DNA from: Hydrogenophaga sp.
GTDB taxonomy: Bacteria; Pseudomonadota; Gammaproteobacteria; Burkholderiales; Burkholderiaceae_C
Assembly (NCBI RefSeq): GCF_026125825.1
Contig: NZ_JAHCKK010000007.1
Span: forward strand, 1 to 64,000
Reading direction: 5' to 3'
Length of the DNA: 64,000 nucleotides
Each line of letters begins with the position of its first letter. Position 1 is the first letter of the stretch. A model generated the notes under the pieces. It searched no databases, was not told the origin of the DNA, and saw only the letters and a list, made by a program, of their open reading frames with translations. The position numbers and the translations under genes were made by a program. Positions 18,584 through 28,869 of this stretch are shown here, piece after piece.

Positions 18584-19678
18584 CTAGTCCCCATCGGCAT
18601 CGGAGAAGCCCAGCGGCACGTCCAGCGCAGCCGCAATCTCGTTCTGGAACAGCACGGTCACGGCCTTCATCGATTTGGTGAGCGCGAGCAGCTCGCGCTC
18701 GCTGGAGCGCGGCGTGAGCTTGTCCATGCCCGCCGTGACCTGATCCAGTGCCTGGCCCCATTTTTGCGCCAGCGCGAGCTGGCCCCGGCCCATCAGCAGG
18801 GCTTCCATCGGCACCAGGGCCTGGCCGGCGGCGGGCGGCTGCGCGCCAGGGGGCAGGCGGCCTTGCTGGCGCAGGCTCTGCCATTGCGCGCGCCAGTCGC
18901 GCAGGTTGCTCTCGCGGTCGAGCCGGGCGTAGGGCACCGGGGCGCCCTTGGCCGCGTTGCCCGTGGTCTGGTGGGTGGTGAGGGGTTTCTCGATGTGGGC
19001 CCAGCGCAGCCGCTCCAGGCCGGCGAGCCACTGGTTGACCCATTCGGCCAGCGCGGCCGTGGTGACCTCGGGTTCGTCCTCCCATTCCTTCGTGGCCCAT
19101 TGGCCGAGCTCGTCGTTCAGGGCGCGCGCTTCGGCGGCAATGCCCTGCGCCACCAGCTCGGCATAGCGGCAGGCCGGCGCGGGCGTGGGCTGGCGGCTGC
19201 CGTTCCACTGGCTCATCAGCAGCTCAAAGGCCGGGAAGCCTTTGGCCGGCGTGCCCACGCGCTCCATGTCGGACAAGGTCTCGGGCGATTTCTCCATCGA
19301 GCGGCGCAGCAGATCGGGGCGGGTGGGCCAGAAGTCGATCTGCCGCTGCGAGCGCCGCGTGACCAGGGGGCCCACGGCCGGCGTGGACAGGGTCTCCCAG
19401 CTCACCAGGGTGTCCTGCCACTGCGCGCGCAAGGCGGGCAGCGTCGCCTGGCCCTTGCAGTGCTGCGCCGTGGTCTCGGCCAGGCGATCGGCCTGGGCCT
19501 GAAAGTCGCGCGCCAGCGGTGGCAAATGGTGCGTGTACAGGCCCTGCAAGGCCTGCTCGGCCGAGTAGTAGGGGGCGGCCACGATCGGGGCGTTCTGCGC
19601 CGCCGCCAGGCCGGCCAGGCTCAGGCCCAGGGTCAGCGCGGTGGCTCGGCGAAGGAAGGCCAGGGCAGACGGTGTCAT
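18584..19678 (-). CDS. Imelysin-family periplasmic protein (second copy)
   Basis: Imelysins (peptidase M75/IrpA-like) are periplasmic iron-uptake proteins with an all-alpha fold and no proven peptidase activity. The 364-aa product has a signal peptide ending at LAAAQ and the imelysin core. The GxHxxE motif is replaced by GFPAFE (residues 147-152), with Pro149 where the His would be; the paralogue upstream keeps the His. The ATG overlaps the di-heme oxidoreductase stop (ATGA), so the genes are coupled. Confidence 0.88.
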   Translation of the reverse strand: MTPSALAFLRRATALTLGLSLAGLAAAQNAPIVAAPYYSAEQALQGLYTHHLPPLARDFQAQADRLAETTAQHCKGQATLPALRAQWQDTLVSWETLSTPAVGPLVTRRSQRQIDFWPTRPDLLRRSMEKSPETLSDMERVGTPAKGFPAFELLMSQWNGSRQPTPAPACRYAELVAQGIAAEARALNDELGQWATKEWEDEPEVTTAALAEWVNQWLAGLERLRWAHIEKPLTTHQTTGNAAKGAPVPYARLDRESNLRDWRAQWQSLRQQGRLPPGAQPPAAGQALVPMEALLMGRGQLALAQKWGQALDQVTAGMDKLTPRSSERELLALTKSMKAVTVLFQNEIAAALDVPLGFSDADGD

Positions 19679-21168
19679 AGCGACTCCACGAATTTCACGA
19701 GCGCGCTGCGGTCAGCCCGCTTCATCTTGAGCACCTGCTCCTTGGCCGCCTGGGCCTCGCCACCGTGCCAGAGGATGGCTTCGAGCACGCCGTTGGCGCG
19801 GCCATCGTGCATCAGGCGGGTGTGGCCGTTGACGTCCTTGATGAGCCCGATGCCCCAGAGCGGCGGCGTCTTCCACTGGCTGCCGCTGGCGAGGAAGTCG
19901 GGGCGGCCATCGGCGAGGTCCGGGCCCATGTCGTGCAGCAGCAGGTCCGTGTAGGGCCAGATGCGCTGGCCCTTGAGGGCGGGGCTGGTGAGCGACGGGA
20001 ACGGGCCTTCGGCGGTGACGTAACTCGGGCGGTGGCAGGCGGCGCATTGCGCCTGCGCGAACAGCGCCTGGCCGCGCAGCACCTGCGGGTCGTTCACATC
20101 GCGCCGCGCCGCCGGGGCCAGGGTGGCCTGGTAGAAGATCACGTGGCCCAGAGTCTCGTCGTCGATCTCGGGTTGGAGGGCGGTCGCGTGCGACGCCGGC
20201 ACGATGCCGTCGCGCCCGGTGGTCTTGCCGCCCCCGTGCGGCGCGGCCAGGCAGTCTTTCTGCGTGGGCGTGCAGGTCTCTTGCGGGAAGGCATTGGAGG
20301 TGATGCCGATGTCGCCATGGAAGGCGCCGGCGGTCTGGTGCGCCAGGGTGGCGACGTTGGCCTTCCAGCCCAGGCGGCCCACGCGCTCTTCCTGGGCGAA
20401 CACGTCCCACACGCGGTTGGGCTGGCCTTTGATGGGACCGGGCGCGGCGGCCTGTTCGCGCGCATTGCGCAGGATTTCCACCTCGGGGATGGCTTCGATC
20501 AGGCCGATGCCGGCGAGCTGCGGCGCGATGCGCGGGCTGACCATCAGGCCCGGCGCGAAAGGGCCGTAGGCGAGGTCGGTCAGCTTGTAGATCGGCTTTT
20601 GCAGCGTGTAGCGCGTGCCGTCGGCAAAGCGGCCGTGGAGCGGCTGCTGGCGGATCTCGATCCGGCCCTCGGGCTTGACGCCCTGGATCGCTGCGTTGTT
20701 GAACTGGTCGCCATACACCGGGTCGGGCCGCACCCCGGCCTTGGGGTCGGGCGTGCCGGCCACCGACAGGCGCATGAGCAGCGCCACCGTGCCCTCGGGC
20801 TCAGGGCCCAGCGTGTTCTTCCACTGGGGCGGTTCGCCGCGACCGTCCAGCACATGACAGCCCGCGCAGGCCCGTGCGATGAAATGAGGGCCCAGGCCGT
20901 CGCGCGCGGTGGTCGAAGCCGGTGCCTCGACCCAGTTGCGCTTGAAGAAGGAATTGCCGATCACGAAGCGCGTGCGCCCCGGATCGTCCAGGTTGGCCAG
21001 CGGAAACGAAAACGCGTTCTTGCCGGTCGCGTAGACGGTCGTCAAACCCCCCGTCTTTTCACCCAGGGGATCGGGTGCCTCGTCGGCGCGCAGGACGAGG
21101 GCGGTCGAACCACAGACCAGGACCCCCATGGCGAGCGCGATGCGCGTGGCTGTGGGAAAGAGCGACAT
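19675..21168 (-). CDS. Di-heme oxidoreductase (DUF1111 family), iron-uptake operon
   Basis: Periplasmic c-type cytochrome of the di-heme oxidoreductase family (COG3488), seen next to imelysins and thought to act on iron redox state during uptake. The 497-aa product has a signal segment and two c-heme motifs, CAGCH near residue 100 and CAACH near residue 380, plus LHDMGPDLADGRPD and a Met-rich C-terminus typical of the family. ATG 21168 is preferred over an in-frame ATG at 21186, which lacks a ribosome site. It overlaps the second imelysin gene by 4 bases. Confidence 0.88.
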   Translation of the reverse strand: MSLFPTATRIALAMGVLVCGSTALVLRADEAPDPLGEKTGGLTTVYATGKNAFSFPLANLDDPGRTRFVIGNSFFKRNWVEAPASTTARDGLGPHFIARACAGCHVLDGRGEPPQWKNTLGPEPEGTVALLMRLSVAGTPDPKAGVRPDPVYGDQFNNAAIQGVKPEGRIEIRQQPLHGRFADGTRYTLQKPIYKLTDLAYGPFAPGLMVSPRIAPQLAGIGLIEAIPEVEILRNAREQAAAPGPIKGQPNRVWDVFAQEERVGRLGWKANVATLAHQTAGAFHGDIGITSNAFPQETCTPTQKDCLAAPHGGGKTTGRDGIVPASHATALQPEIDDETLGHVIFYQATLAPAARRDVNDPQVLRGQALFAQAQCAACHRPSYVTAEGPFPSLTSPALKGQRIWPYTDLLLHDMGPDLADGRPDFLASGSQWKTPPLWGIGLIKDVNGHTRLMHDGRANGVLEAILWHGGEAQAAKEQVLKMKRADRSALVKFVESL

Positions 21169-21214
21169 GATGAAAAGCCTAGGCAACGGAAGGGAGAAGA
21201 GGCGTCAATCCAGA

Positions 21215-21317
21215 GGGGTCAAGGGTCCGGCTCCGCCGGCCCGAGACCCTGTCCCCCCTCCCAGCGCCGAAGGCGCGCCAGAGAGGGGGGAAGCCGCGCA
21301 GCGGCGCAGGGGGGTGT
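21215..21317. repeat. GC-rich intergenic repeat, copy 2, with large hairpin
   Basis: Contains the copy 1 blocks plus a hairpin: CCCCCCTC (21253-21260) pairs with GAGAGGGGGG (21281-21290) around an inner GCGCCGAAGGCGC. It separates the first imelysin from the di-heme oxidoreductase gene and could attenuate transcription between them. Confidence 0.6.
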
Positions 21318-21323
21318 TCCGGA

Positions 21324-22508
21324 TCAAGGCTCCACCAGCGTCAGCTTGGCGATGCCCACCGCGCTGGCGGACTCCACCAGCAGCTTGGACTGCTCCACCA
21401 GGCTGGCGACCGTCTTCTCGATGGCCGGGCGGCCGGTCGAGCCCTTGGCGATGGCGCGGTCGAACGGGGCAGGGATGGCCTCGGCGCCCGCCACCGACGC
21501 AGCAATCTGCGTGGTGGTCTTCTCGGCCAGATCGGTCTTCTTGGCGGCCACCAGATCGCGCACGCCCGGACCTTGCAGCAGGCTGCCGTCGCGCTGCTTG
21601 TACTGGCCGAGCCACACGTTCTGGATGCCGGTGGCGTTCGCCACGATGTCGCGGTGCGTGTTGTCAGAGAAGCAGGAGTGCTCGTCTTCCTGGTCCTGCG
21701 AGTTCAGCGCCACTTCCATGCGCTCACCCGAGAGTTCGCCGCGCGAAAGCGAGCCCAGGCCGACGATGATCTTGCGCACCGATTCCTTGCCGCCCTTCTC
21801 GAAGCGCGCGCGGTAGTTCTTCTGGCCCGGCGCCCAGGACTTGACCAGGAAAGCCAGGTCGTCCACCAGCAGCTCGGTCGCCACGGTCAGGAACTGGCGA
21901 CGCCGGTCGGCATGGGGCGCCTTGCCGTCCACGTAGTCCTCGAACGAGCGGTTGCCCGGACCGGTCTCGCTCAAGTCCTGGCCCCACAGCAGGAACTCGA
22001 TCGCGTGCCAGCCGGAGCTGATGTTCTCCTCGCCGCCGCGCTCGTTGAACTTGGCCAGGTTGGTCTTGGTGATCTTGAACTTGGGGTTGTTGATCAGGCC
22101 CGCCTTGGGCTTGCCCTGGACGTAGTCCACATAGGCCTCGTCCAGCGGCCAGGCGTTGATCTGGCCTTCGGGGCCCTTGTCGTCGTCAATCGGGCCACCG
22201 TAGAAGCGGAAAGCCTCGGTCTGGCCGTAGAACTCGCGGGCGCCCAGCCAGGCTTTGCGCGCGGCGGCCAGGCCATCGGCCGAAGGCGCGGCCACGAAGG
22301 CCTTGATGGCGGCCTGCAGCTCCTGCGCGGCGGCCAGGGTGTCGCTGTAGTTAGCATGCACCAGCGCGGCGTAGTGCGTGGCCACAGTGGCATAGGTGGC
22401 AGCCGCAGGCGCGCTGGCGGCCGCAGGCGTGGCGGCCTGGGCATGGGCCGGGGCGTGCAGCAGGGACAGGGTGGCCGACAGGGCCAGAACGAGCAAGGTG
22501 GGTTTCAT
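21324..22508 (-). CDS. Imelysin-family periplasmic iron-uptake protein (first copy)
   Basis: First gene of the second iron operon. The 394-aa product from ATG 22508 has a signal peptide ending at APAHAQ, an Ala-rich linker and an imelysin domain with intact GxHxxE (GWHAIE, His168 and Glu171) followed by FLLWGQDL. Length and motif fit IrpA-type imelysins. A longer in-frame start at 22619 would run through the Fur-box promoter, so it is rejected. It is followed by the repeat-bearing spacer, the oxidoreductase, the second imelysin and DUF1513. Confidence 0.92.
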   Translation of the reverse strand: MKPTLLVLALSATLSLLHAPAHAQAATPAAASAPAAATYATVATHYAALVHANYSDTLAAAQELQAAIKAFVAAPSADGLAAARKAWLGAREFYGQTEAFRFYGGPIDDDKGPEGQINAWPLDEAYVDYVQGKPKAGLINNPKFKITKTNLAKFNERGGEENISSGWHAIEFLLWGQDLSETGPGNRSFEDYVDGKAPHADRRRQFLTVATELLVDDLAFLVKSWAPGQKNYRARFEKGGKESVRKIIVGLGSLSRGELSGERMEVALNSQDQEDEHSCFSDNTHRDIVANATGIQNVWLGQYKQRDGSLLQGPGVRDLVAAKKTDLAEKTTTQIAASVAGAEAIPAPFDRAIAKGSTGRPAIEKTVASLVEQSKLLVESASAVGIAKLTLVEP

Positions 22509-22564
22509 GGCGGAAGGGCTGGGAGTGAAGGAATCGGGCCGGCAGCGCCAGCGGGCCTCACAGT

Positions 22565-22585
22565 GTAAATGAGAATGATTCCTGC
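22565..22585. promoter_or_regulatory. Fur box upstream of the imelysin operon
   Basis: GTAAATGAGAATGATTCCTGC, a near-consensus GAGAATGATTC Fur core, 57-77 bases upstream of the imelysin start on the minus strand. TACACT at 22562-22567 (minus strand) is a candidate -10. This links the operon to the same regulator as the heme operon. Confidence 0.75.
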
Positions 22586-22640
22586 TATCTATCCAAGACC
22601 CGGCCGCCGATGGGCCCATCGGCCGCGCACTTGATCTGCG

Positions 22641-24047
22641 TCAAGCGCGCATCAGGGCTTCGATCTCGTCGGCCTTCACCGGCACGTCGCGCGAGATGAG
22701 TTCGCAGCCGGTCGCCGTGACGATGGCGTCGTCCTCGATGCGGATGCCGATGTTCCAGAAGTGCTCGGGCACGCCTTCGCCCGGGCGCACGTAAAGGCCG
22801 GGCTCGATGGTGAGCACCATGCCGGGGCGCAGCACGCGGCTGGGCCGGTCCTTGATGGTCTCGCCGCTGAGCGGGTCCTTGCGCTCGCTCACGTTGCCCA
22901 GCTCGGCCGGTTCCACGTAGCTGCCGCAGTCGTGCACGTCCATGCCCAGCCAGTGGCCGGTGCGGTGCATGTAGAAGGGGAAATAGGCGCGGTTGGCGAT
23001 CACGTCCTGCGCGTTGCCGACCTTGTTCGTGTCGAGCAGGCCGACGTCGAGCAGGCCCTGGGCGAGCACGGCCACGGTGGCTTCGTGCGGGTCGACGAAG
23101 CGCGCGCCGGCCTTGGTGGCGGCCACGGCCGCGTCCTGGCTGGCGAGCACCAGGTCGTACAGCGTGCGCTGCGGGCCGGTGAAGCGGCCGTTGGCGGGAA
23201 AGGTGCGGGTGATGTCGCTGGCGTAGCCGTCGAGCTCGCAGCCGGCGTCGATCAGCACCAGCTCGCCGCTGCGGATCGGGGCGGCGTCGGCGCGGTAGTG
23301 CAGCACGCAGGCGTTGGCGCCGGCGGCCACGATGCTGCCGTAGGCCGGGTACTGCGAGCCGTGTTCGCGGAAGCTGTGCAGCAGCTCGGCGTCAAGGTGG
23401 TACTCGCGCACGTCCTGCCCGGCGCGCAGCATGGCCGCGCTGCGCTGCATGGCGCGGATGTGGGCCTTGGCGCTGATCTGCGCGGCGCGGCGCATGGTGG
23501 CCTGCTCGAAGGCGTCTTTCACGAGCCGCAGCTCGTCGAGGATGCCGCAGAGGTCGCGCTGCGATTCGGGGCACAGCGCGCCGTAGCGCACGCGCGCACG
23601 CACGGGCTGCAGCCAGCCGGTGATGCGGCTCTCCAGCCCCGCGTGCGTGGCGAAGGGGTACCACACGGTCTGGCGGTTTTCCAGCAGCCGGGGCAGGCGC
23701 TGGTCCAGTTCGGCGACGGAAAACGCGTCGGTCACGCCCAGGTGAGCCGGCGCGGCCTCGGGGCCAAGGCGGATACCGTCCCAGATCTCGCGCTCCAGGT
23801 CCTTGGGTTGGCAAAACAGCGTGGTCTGGCCCTCGGCGGTGATCACCAGCCAGGCGTTGGGCTCGGTAAAACCGGTGAGGTAATAGAAGTAGCTGTCGTG
23901 CCGGTAGATGAAGTCGGTGTCGCGGTTGCGCGGCCGTTCCAGGGCGGTGGGCACGATGGCGATGCCGCCGGCACCGAGCTGGGCGGCCACGCGGGCGCGG
24001 CGCTCCGCGTAGAGGGTGGTGTGGGTGGTGGAGTCCATGCGGGCCAT
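22641..24047 (-). CDS. pepP: Xaa-Pro aminopeptidase P
   Basis: Cytoplasmic dinuclear Mn(II) aminopeptidase that removes N-terminal residues preceding proline. The 468-aa product has the AMP_N creatinase-like N-terminal domain (with RDTDFIYRHDSYFYYLTGF, about residues 40-60) and a pita-bread catalytic domain. The metal ligands sit in IDAGCELDGYASDITRTF (two Asp), HRTGHWLGMDVHD (His), TIEPGLYV (Glu) and GIRIEDD (Glu). ATG 24047 is used; ATG 24038 is equally plausible, as neither has a clear ribosome site. It lies 76 bases downstream of murU on the same strand. Confidence 0.93.
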   Translation of the reverse strand: MARMDSTTHTTLYAERRARVAAQLGAGGIAIVPTALERPRNRDTDFIYRHDSYFYYLTGFTEPNAWLVITAEGQTTLFCQPKDLEREIWDGIRLGPEAAPAHLGVTDAFSVAELDQRLPRLLENRQTVWYPFATHAGLESRITGWLQPVRARVRYGALCPESQRDLCGILDELRLVKDAFEQATMRRAAQISAKAHIRAMQRSAAMLRAGQDVREYHLDAELLHSFREHGSQYPAYGSIVAAGANACVLHYRADAAPIRSGELVLIDAGCELDGYASDITRTFPANGRFTGPQRTLYDLVLASQDAAVAATKAGARFVDPHEATVAVLAQGLLDVGLLDTNKVGNAQDVIANRAYFPFYMHRTGHWLGMDVHDCGSYVEPAELGNVSERKDPLSGETIKDRPSRVLRPGMVLTIEPGLYVRPGEGVPEHFWNIGIRIEDDAIVTATGCELISRDVPVKADEIEALMRA

Positions 24048-24123
24048 TGTCGGACTTTTGCCGAAGCTCTGCGTGGCCTGTTCCCGCACACCCGCAGAAC
24101 CGCAGAACCGGCTTCGCCTGCGG

Positions 24124-24852
24124 TCAGCCCAGTTCTTTCAGCCGCTCGGGCGTGCCCACGTCCACCCAGGGGCCGGTGTAGAGCTCGGCGCTCACCAGCC
24201 CGGCGTCGATGGCGCGGCGCAGCAGCGGCGCCAGCGGCTCGGCGGTGCCCTGCGGGTTGCCGGGCACGATCTCGCACCAGGGCGCCTCGAACAGCTCGCG
24301 GCGGTACAGGCCGATGGTGCTGTAGGTGTAGCGCGCGTCGGCTTCGTTGAGCGCCAGGCCCTCGGGGCTCAGGCCGAAGTCGCCGCGCGGGTGGTGCGCG
24401 GGGTTGGGCACCAGCCACAGGTGGGCGAGCTGGCTGCTGGCCTTGAAGCGGGCCACGCTGGTCGGCGTGAAGGCGAAACCGGGCGCGTACACGTCGCCCG
24501 CCAGCACCCAGAACACATCGCCCAGCAGCGGCAGCGCGCGCGCGATGCCGCCGGCGGTCTCCAGGGCGTAGCCGAAGTCCTGGCCCTCGCGCGAGACCGT
24601 GACCTCGCTGCCCGGGTGTTGCGACTGCCAGTCGGCGCAAAAGGCGTCGATCTGCTCGCCCAGCCAGGCGGTGTTGACCACCAGCCGGCGAAAGCCGCCG
24701 GCCAGCAGGGCTTCCATCGGCCATTGCATCAGGGGCCTGCCCTGCACCGGCAGCAGCGGCTTGGGCGTTTCGTCGGTCAGGGGGCGCATGCGCATGCCGC
24801 GCCCGGCGGCGAGCAACATGGCCGGGATGGGGGCGGTGGCAAGTCGGGTCAT
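24124..24852 (-). CDS. murU: N-acetylmuramate alpha-1-phosphate uridylyltransferase
   Basis: Nucleotidyltransferase that makes UDP-MurNAc from MurNAc-1-phosphate in the cell-wall recycling route that bypasses de novo synthesis (and hence fosfomycin). The 242-aa product has the sugar-nucleotide signature LLAAGRGMRMRPLT-ETPKPLLPV at the N-terminus, the VLAGDVY metal site and the terminal PWVDVGTPERL loop. The partner kinase gene amgK is often beside murU; here the neighbours are pepP and, divergently, tkt. A general glucose/mannose-1-phosphate nucleotidyltransferase is the alternative, but size and motifs fit MurU. Confidence 0.82.
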   Translation of the reverse strand: MTRLATAPIPAMLLAAGRGMRMRPLTDETPKPLLPVQGRPLMQWPMEALLAGGFRRLVVNTAWLGEQIDAFCADWQSQHPGSEVTVSREGQDFGYALETAGGIARALPLLGDVFWVLAGDVYAPGFAFTPTSVARFKASSQLAHLWLVPNPAHHPRGDFGLSPEGLALNEADARYTYSTIGLYRRELFEAPWCEIVPGNPQGTAEPLAPLLRRAIDAGLVSAELYTGPWVDVGTPERLKELG

Positions 24853-25026
24853 GGGCGGTGGACGAAGGTCGCAGCGGGTTCACAGGGCCCGACGCATCCC
24901 GGAATTATGAGCGCCTGCGCGCGGCTTGGCCGGCCTTCGGGGGCGCCGGTCCGGGCGGCCCGATAAAATCTCAGGTTTTGCGCCGCCGCGCAATTGTTCC
25001 TTCCTCCTACCCTCCCCCTGCACCCC

Positions 25027-27108
25027 ATGTCCGACGCCGCCAGCACCCCCACCCGCTCCGCCCCCCCCGCTTCGGCCGTGACCGCCCAGACCCAGGCCAA
25101 CGCCATCCGCGCCCTGGCCATGGACGCGGTGCAGCAGGCGAACTCGGGCCACCCCGGCGCGCCCATGGGCATGGCGGACATGGCGGTCGCCCTCTGGGGC
25201 CGCCACCTGCGCCACAACCCGGCCAACCCGCAGTGGGCCAACCGCGACCGCTTCGTCCTCTCCAACGGCCATGGCTCGATGCTGATCTACGCGCTGTTGC
25301 ACCTCACGGGCTACAAGCTGCCGATGGGCGAGCTGCGGAACTTCCGCCAGCTGCACAGCAAGACCGCCGGCCACCCCGAGGTGGGCATCACCCCCGGCGT
25401 GGAAACCACCACCGGCCCGCTGGGCCAGGGCATCACCAATGCCGTGGGCATGGCGCTGGCCGAGAAGCTGCTGGCGTCCGAGTTCAACCGCGACGGCCAC
25501 GCCATCGTCGATCACCACACCTACGTGTTCCTGGGCGACGGCTGCCTGATGGAGGGCATCAGCCACGAGGCGGTGGCCCTGGCAGGCGCCTGGAAGCTCA
25601 ACAAGCTGATCGCGCTGTACGACGACAACGGCATTTCGATCGACGGCCAGGTCACGCCCTGGTTCATCGACAACACCGCGCTGCGTTTCACCGCTTGCGG
25701 CTGGAACGTGATCGGCCCGATCGACGGCCACGACGCCGACGTGGTGGACCGCGCCATTGCCGACGCGAAGAACAAGGCCGATGCCCCCACGCTCATCATC
25801 TGCAAGACGCACATTGGCAAGGGCAGCCCGAACCGCGCCAACACCGCCAAGGCACACGGCGAGCCGCTGGGCGGCGAAGAGATCCAGCTCACCCGCGAGG
25901 CCCTGGGCTGGATGCACAAGCCCTTCGAGGTGCCGCAGGACGTCTACGCCGCCTGGGACGCCAAGGCCGCCGGCCAGGCCGTGGAAGCCGACTGGAACGG
26001 CCGGTTCGCTGCCTACAAGGCGGCCTTCCCCGAGCTCGCCAGGGAGTTCACCCGCCGCATGAAGGGCGAGCTGCCGAAGAACTTCGCTCAGGTCGCGGTG
26101 GACGCCGCCGTGGGCGCGCACACCAAGGCCGAAACCGTGGCCAGCCGCAAGGCCAGCCAGCTCGCGCTGGAGACCTTCACCGCCGCGCTGCCCGAGCTGC
26201 TGGGCGGCAGCGCCGACCTGACCGGCTCCAACCTCACCAACACCAAGTCCACGCCCAGCCTGCGCTTCAACATGGCCGGTGACGTGGTGAAAAACGAGCA
26301 GGGCCAGGGTGGGCGCCACATCAACTACGGCGTGCGCGAGTTCGGCATGGCCGCCATCATGAACGGTGTGGCGCTGCACGGTGGCTTCATCCCCTACGGC
26401 GGCACCTTCCTCACCTTCAGCGACTACAGCCGCAACGCCATCCGCATGGCCGCGCTGATGAAGCAGCGTGTGATCCATGTGTTCACGCACGACTCCATCG
26501 GCCTGGGCGAAGACGGCCCGACGCACCAGTCCATCGAACACGCAGCCAGCCTGCGGCTCATCCCGAACCTGGACGTGTGGCGCCCTGCCGACACGGCCGA
26601 GACCGCCGTGGCCTGGGCCGTGGCCCTGGGGAACGCCAGCCGCCCGACCGCGCTGCTGCTCAGCCGCCAGAACCTGCCCTACGCCCCCAAGAACGACCTG
26701 GGCCACATCAGCCAGGGCGCCTACGTGCTGGCCGAGCCGGCGGAAGTGGGCCTGAAGAAAAAGGCGCAGGCGGTGATCATCGCCACCGGCTCCGAGGTGC
26801 AGCTCGCCCTCAAGGCGCAGGAGCTGCTGGCGCGCGAGCACAAGATCGCCGTGCGCGTGGTCTCCATGCCCAGCACCACCACCTTCGACCGCCAGACCGC
26901 CGCCTACAAGGCCTCCGTGCTGCCGGCCGGCGTGCCGCGCATCGCGGTCGAGATGGGCACCACCGACGGCTGGTGGAAGTACGGCGTGGCCGCTGTGGTT
27001 GGCATCGACACCTACGGCGAATCGGCCCCGGCGCCGGTGCTGTTCAAGCACTTCGGCTTCACCGAGCAGAACGTGGCGGACACGGTGCGCGCCGTGCTCG
27101 CGAAGTGA
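25027..27108 (+). CDS. tkt: Transketolase
   Basis: Thiamine-diphosphate enzyme of the pentose phosphate pathway and Calvin cycle, moving two-carbon units between sugar phosphates. The 693-aa product shows the TPP site ([25 protein letters not shown] with the TPP-binding GDG motif), the pyrimidine-binding domain ([16 protein letters not shown], about residues 480-495) and the C-terminal transketolase domain. ATG 25027 is used; a TTG at 24994 is in frame. It is followed after 45 bases by gap, a carbon-metabolism pair. GATAAAATC around 24961-24970 is a possible -10. Confidence 0.96.
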   Translation: MSDAASTPTRSAPPASAVTAQTQANAIRALAMDAVQQANSGHPGAPMGMADMAVALWGRHLRHNPANPQWANRDRFVLSNGHGSMLIYALLHLTGYKLPMGELRNFRQLHSKTAGHPEVGITPGVETTTGPLGQGITNAVGMALAEKLLASEFNRDGHAIVDHHTYVFLGDGCLMEGISHEAVALAGAWKLNKLIALYDDNGISIDGQVTPWFIDNTALRFTACGWNVIGPIDGHDADVVDRAIADAKNKADAPTLIICKTHIGKGSPNRANTAKAHGEPLGGEEIQLTREALGWMHKPFEVPQDVYAAWDAKAAGQAVEADWNGRFAAYKAAFPELAREFTRRMKGELPKNFAQVAVDAAVGAHTKAETVASRKASQLALETFTAALPELLGGSADLTGSNLTNTKSTPSLRFNMAGDVVKNEQGQGGRHINYGVREFGMAAIMNGVALHGGFIPYGGTFLTFSDYSRNAIRMAALMKQRVIHVFTHDSIGLGEDGPTHQSIEHAASLRLIPNLDVWRPADTAETAVAWAVALGNASRPTALLLSRQNLPYAPKNDLGHISQGAYVLAEPAEVGLKKKAQAVIIATGSEVQLALKAQELLAREHKIAVRVVSMPSTTTFDRQTAAYKASVLPAGVPRIAVEMGTTDGWWKYGVAAVVGIDTYGESAPAPVLFKHFGFTEQNVADTVRAVLAK

Positions 27109-28152
<1,044 letters not shown>

Positions 28153-28171
28153 GCGCCAGCTCACGCTGTTG

Positions 28172-28200
28172 AAAAAAAAAGCGCCTTCGGGCGCTTTTTT
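28172..28200 (+). terminator. Intrinsic terminator after gap
   Basis: GCGCC-TTCG-GGCGC stem-loop with an A run before and six T after, 19 bases past the gap stop. The UUCG tetraloop is highly stabilising, and the flanking A and T runs make it potentially bidirectional. Confidence 0.93.
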
Positions 28201-28232
28201 CTTGCCCGCTGCGCTTGGGCGACAGGCGCGCA

Positions 28233-28261
28233 TTGACACTAGACCGACCGGTCTATAGATT
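28233..28261 (+). promoter_or_regulatory. Promoter of tetR-hydrolase operon
   Basis: Consensus TTGACA at 28233-28238 with a -10 candidate TAGATT (28256-28261, 17-bp spacer) or the overlapping TATAGA (28254-28259). Start codon at 28269, so the transcript would be nearly leaderless. The spacer is filled by the operator. Confidence 0.65.
28240..28255. promoter_or_regulatory. TetR-type operator
   Basis: TAGACCG-AC-CGGTCTA, a perfect 7-bp inverted repeat with a 2-bp centre, lying exactly between the -35 and -10 elements. Sites with TAGACCG/CGGTCTA arms are typical for AcrR/YxaF-type TetR repressors, so autorepression by the adjacent gene is expected. Confidence 0.8.
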
Positions 28262-28268
28262 GCGCTCC

Positions 28269-28859
28269 ATGACCGACACCCCCGCTTCCGGCACCCGCGA
28301 ACGCCTGATCGCCGCGATGACCGACGCCTTGCGCCGGCGCGGCCTGCACGGCATCGGCCTGACCGAACTGCTGGCGCAGGCCGGCGCGCCCAAGGGCGTG
28401 CTGTACCACCACTTTCCCGGCGGCAAGACCGAGCTCGCGGTGGCCGCGATCGACGACGTGGTCGATCGCATGCTGGGCTGGCTGGACGGCCTGCTGGCCA
28501 AAGAGCGTGACCCGATCGAGGCCGCGCGGCAATGGATGCAAGGGGCGACCCAGTCTTTGAGCAGCACGGGTTTTCACGCCGGTTGCCCGCTGGCCTCGGT
28601 GGCGTTGGAGAGCACGCCCGACGACCACGCGCTGCGCGAAGCCCTGGCGCGCGCGTTCGCCACGCTGCGCGAGCGCATCGCGCAGGCGCTGGAGGGGGCT
28701 GGCGAGCCGCGCGAGTCCGCCCAGGGCGTGGCGGCGCTGATCGTCGCCGCCTACGAAGGCGGGTTGCTGCAGGCGCGCGTGGCCCACAGCACCGAACCCA
28801 TCCAGCAGGCCACCCAGACCCTGCTGGGCCTGCTGGCCGCGCGCCGCCCGGCCGTTTGA
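28269..28859 (+). CDS. TetR/AcrR-family transcriptional repressor
   Basis: 196-aa regulator with an N-terminal helix-turn-helix (about residues 10-56; LIAAMTDALRRRGLHGIGLTELL, then APKGVLYHHFPGGK recognition helix) and a ligand-binding C-terminal domain resembling the LmrA/YxaF subgroup. ATG 28269 lies just after the operator. It probably represses itself and the alpha/beta hydrolase that follows after 10 bases. The inducer is unknown. Confidence 0.9.
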   Translation: MTDTPASGTRERLIAAMTDALRRRGLHGIGLTELLAQAGAPKGVLYHHFPGGKTELAVAAIDDVVDRMLGWLDGLLAKERDPIEAARQWMQGATQSLSSTGFHAGCPLASVALESTPDDHALREALARAFATLRERIAQALEGAGEPRESAQGVAALIVAAYEGGLLQARVAHSTEPIQQATQTLLGLLAARRPAV

Positions 28860-28869
28860 GGAGACTCCC

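Noticed and set aside
18583-18636. ATG 18636 as the start of the DUF1513 gene
   Set aside because: Would overlap the upstream imelysin gene by 53 bases and encode an intergenic repeat before the signal peptide.
24880-27051. A 723-codon open frame antisense to tkt
   Set aside because: Composition is low-complexity Val/Gly/His/Arg-rich and mirrors the tkt codons; no homology pattern. It is a high-GC antisense shadow.
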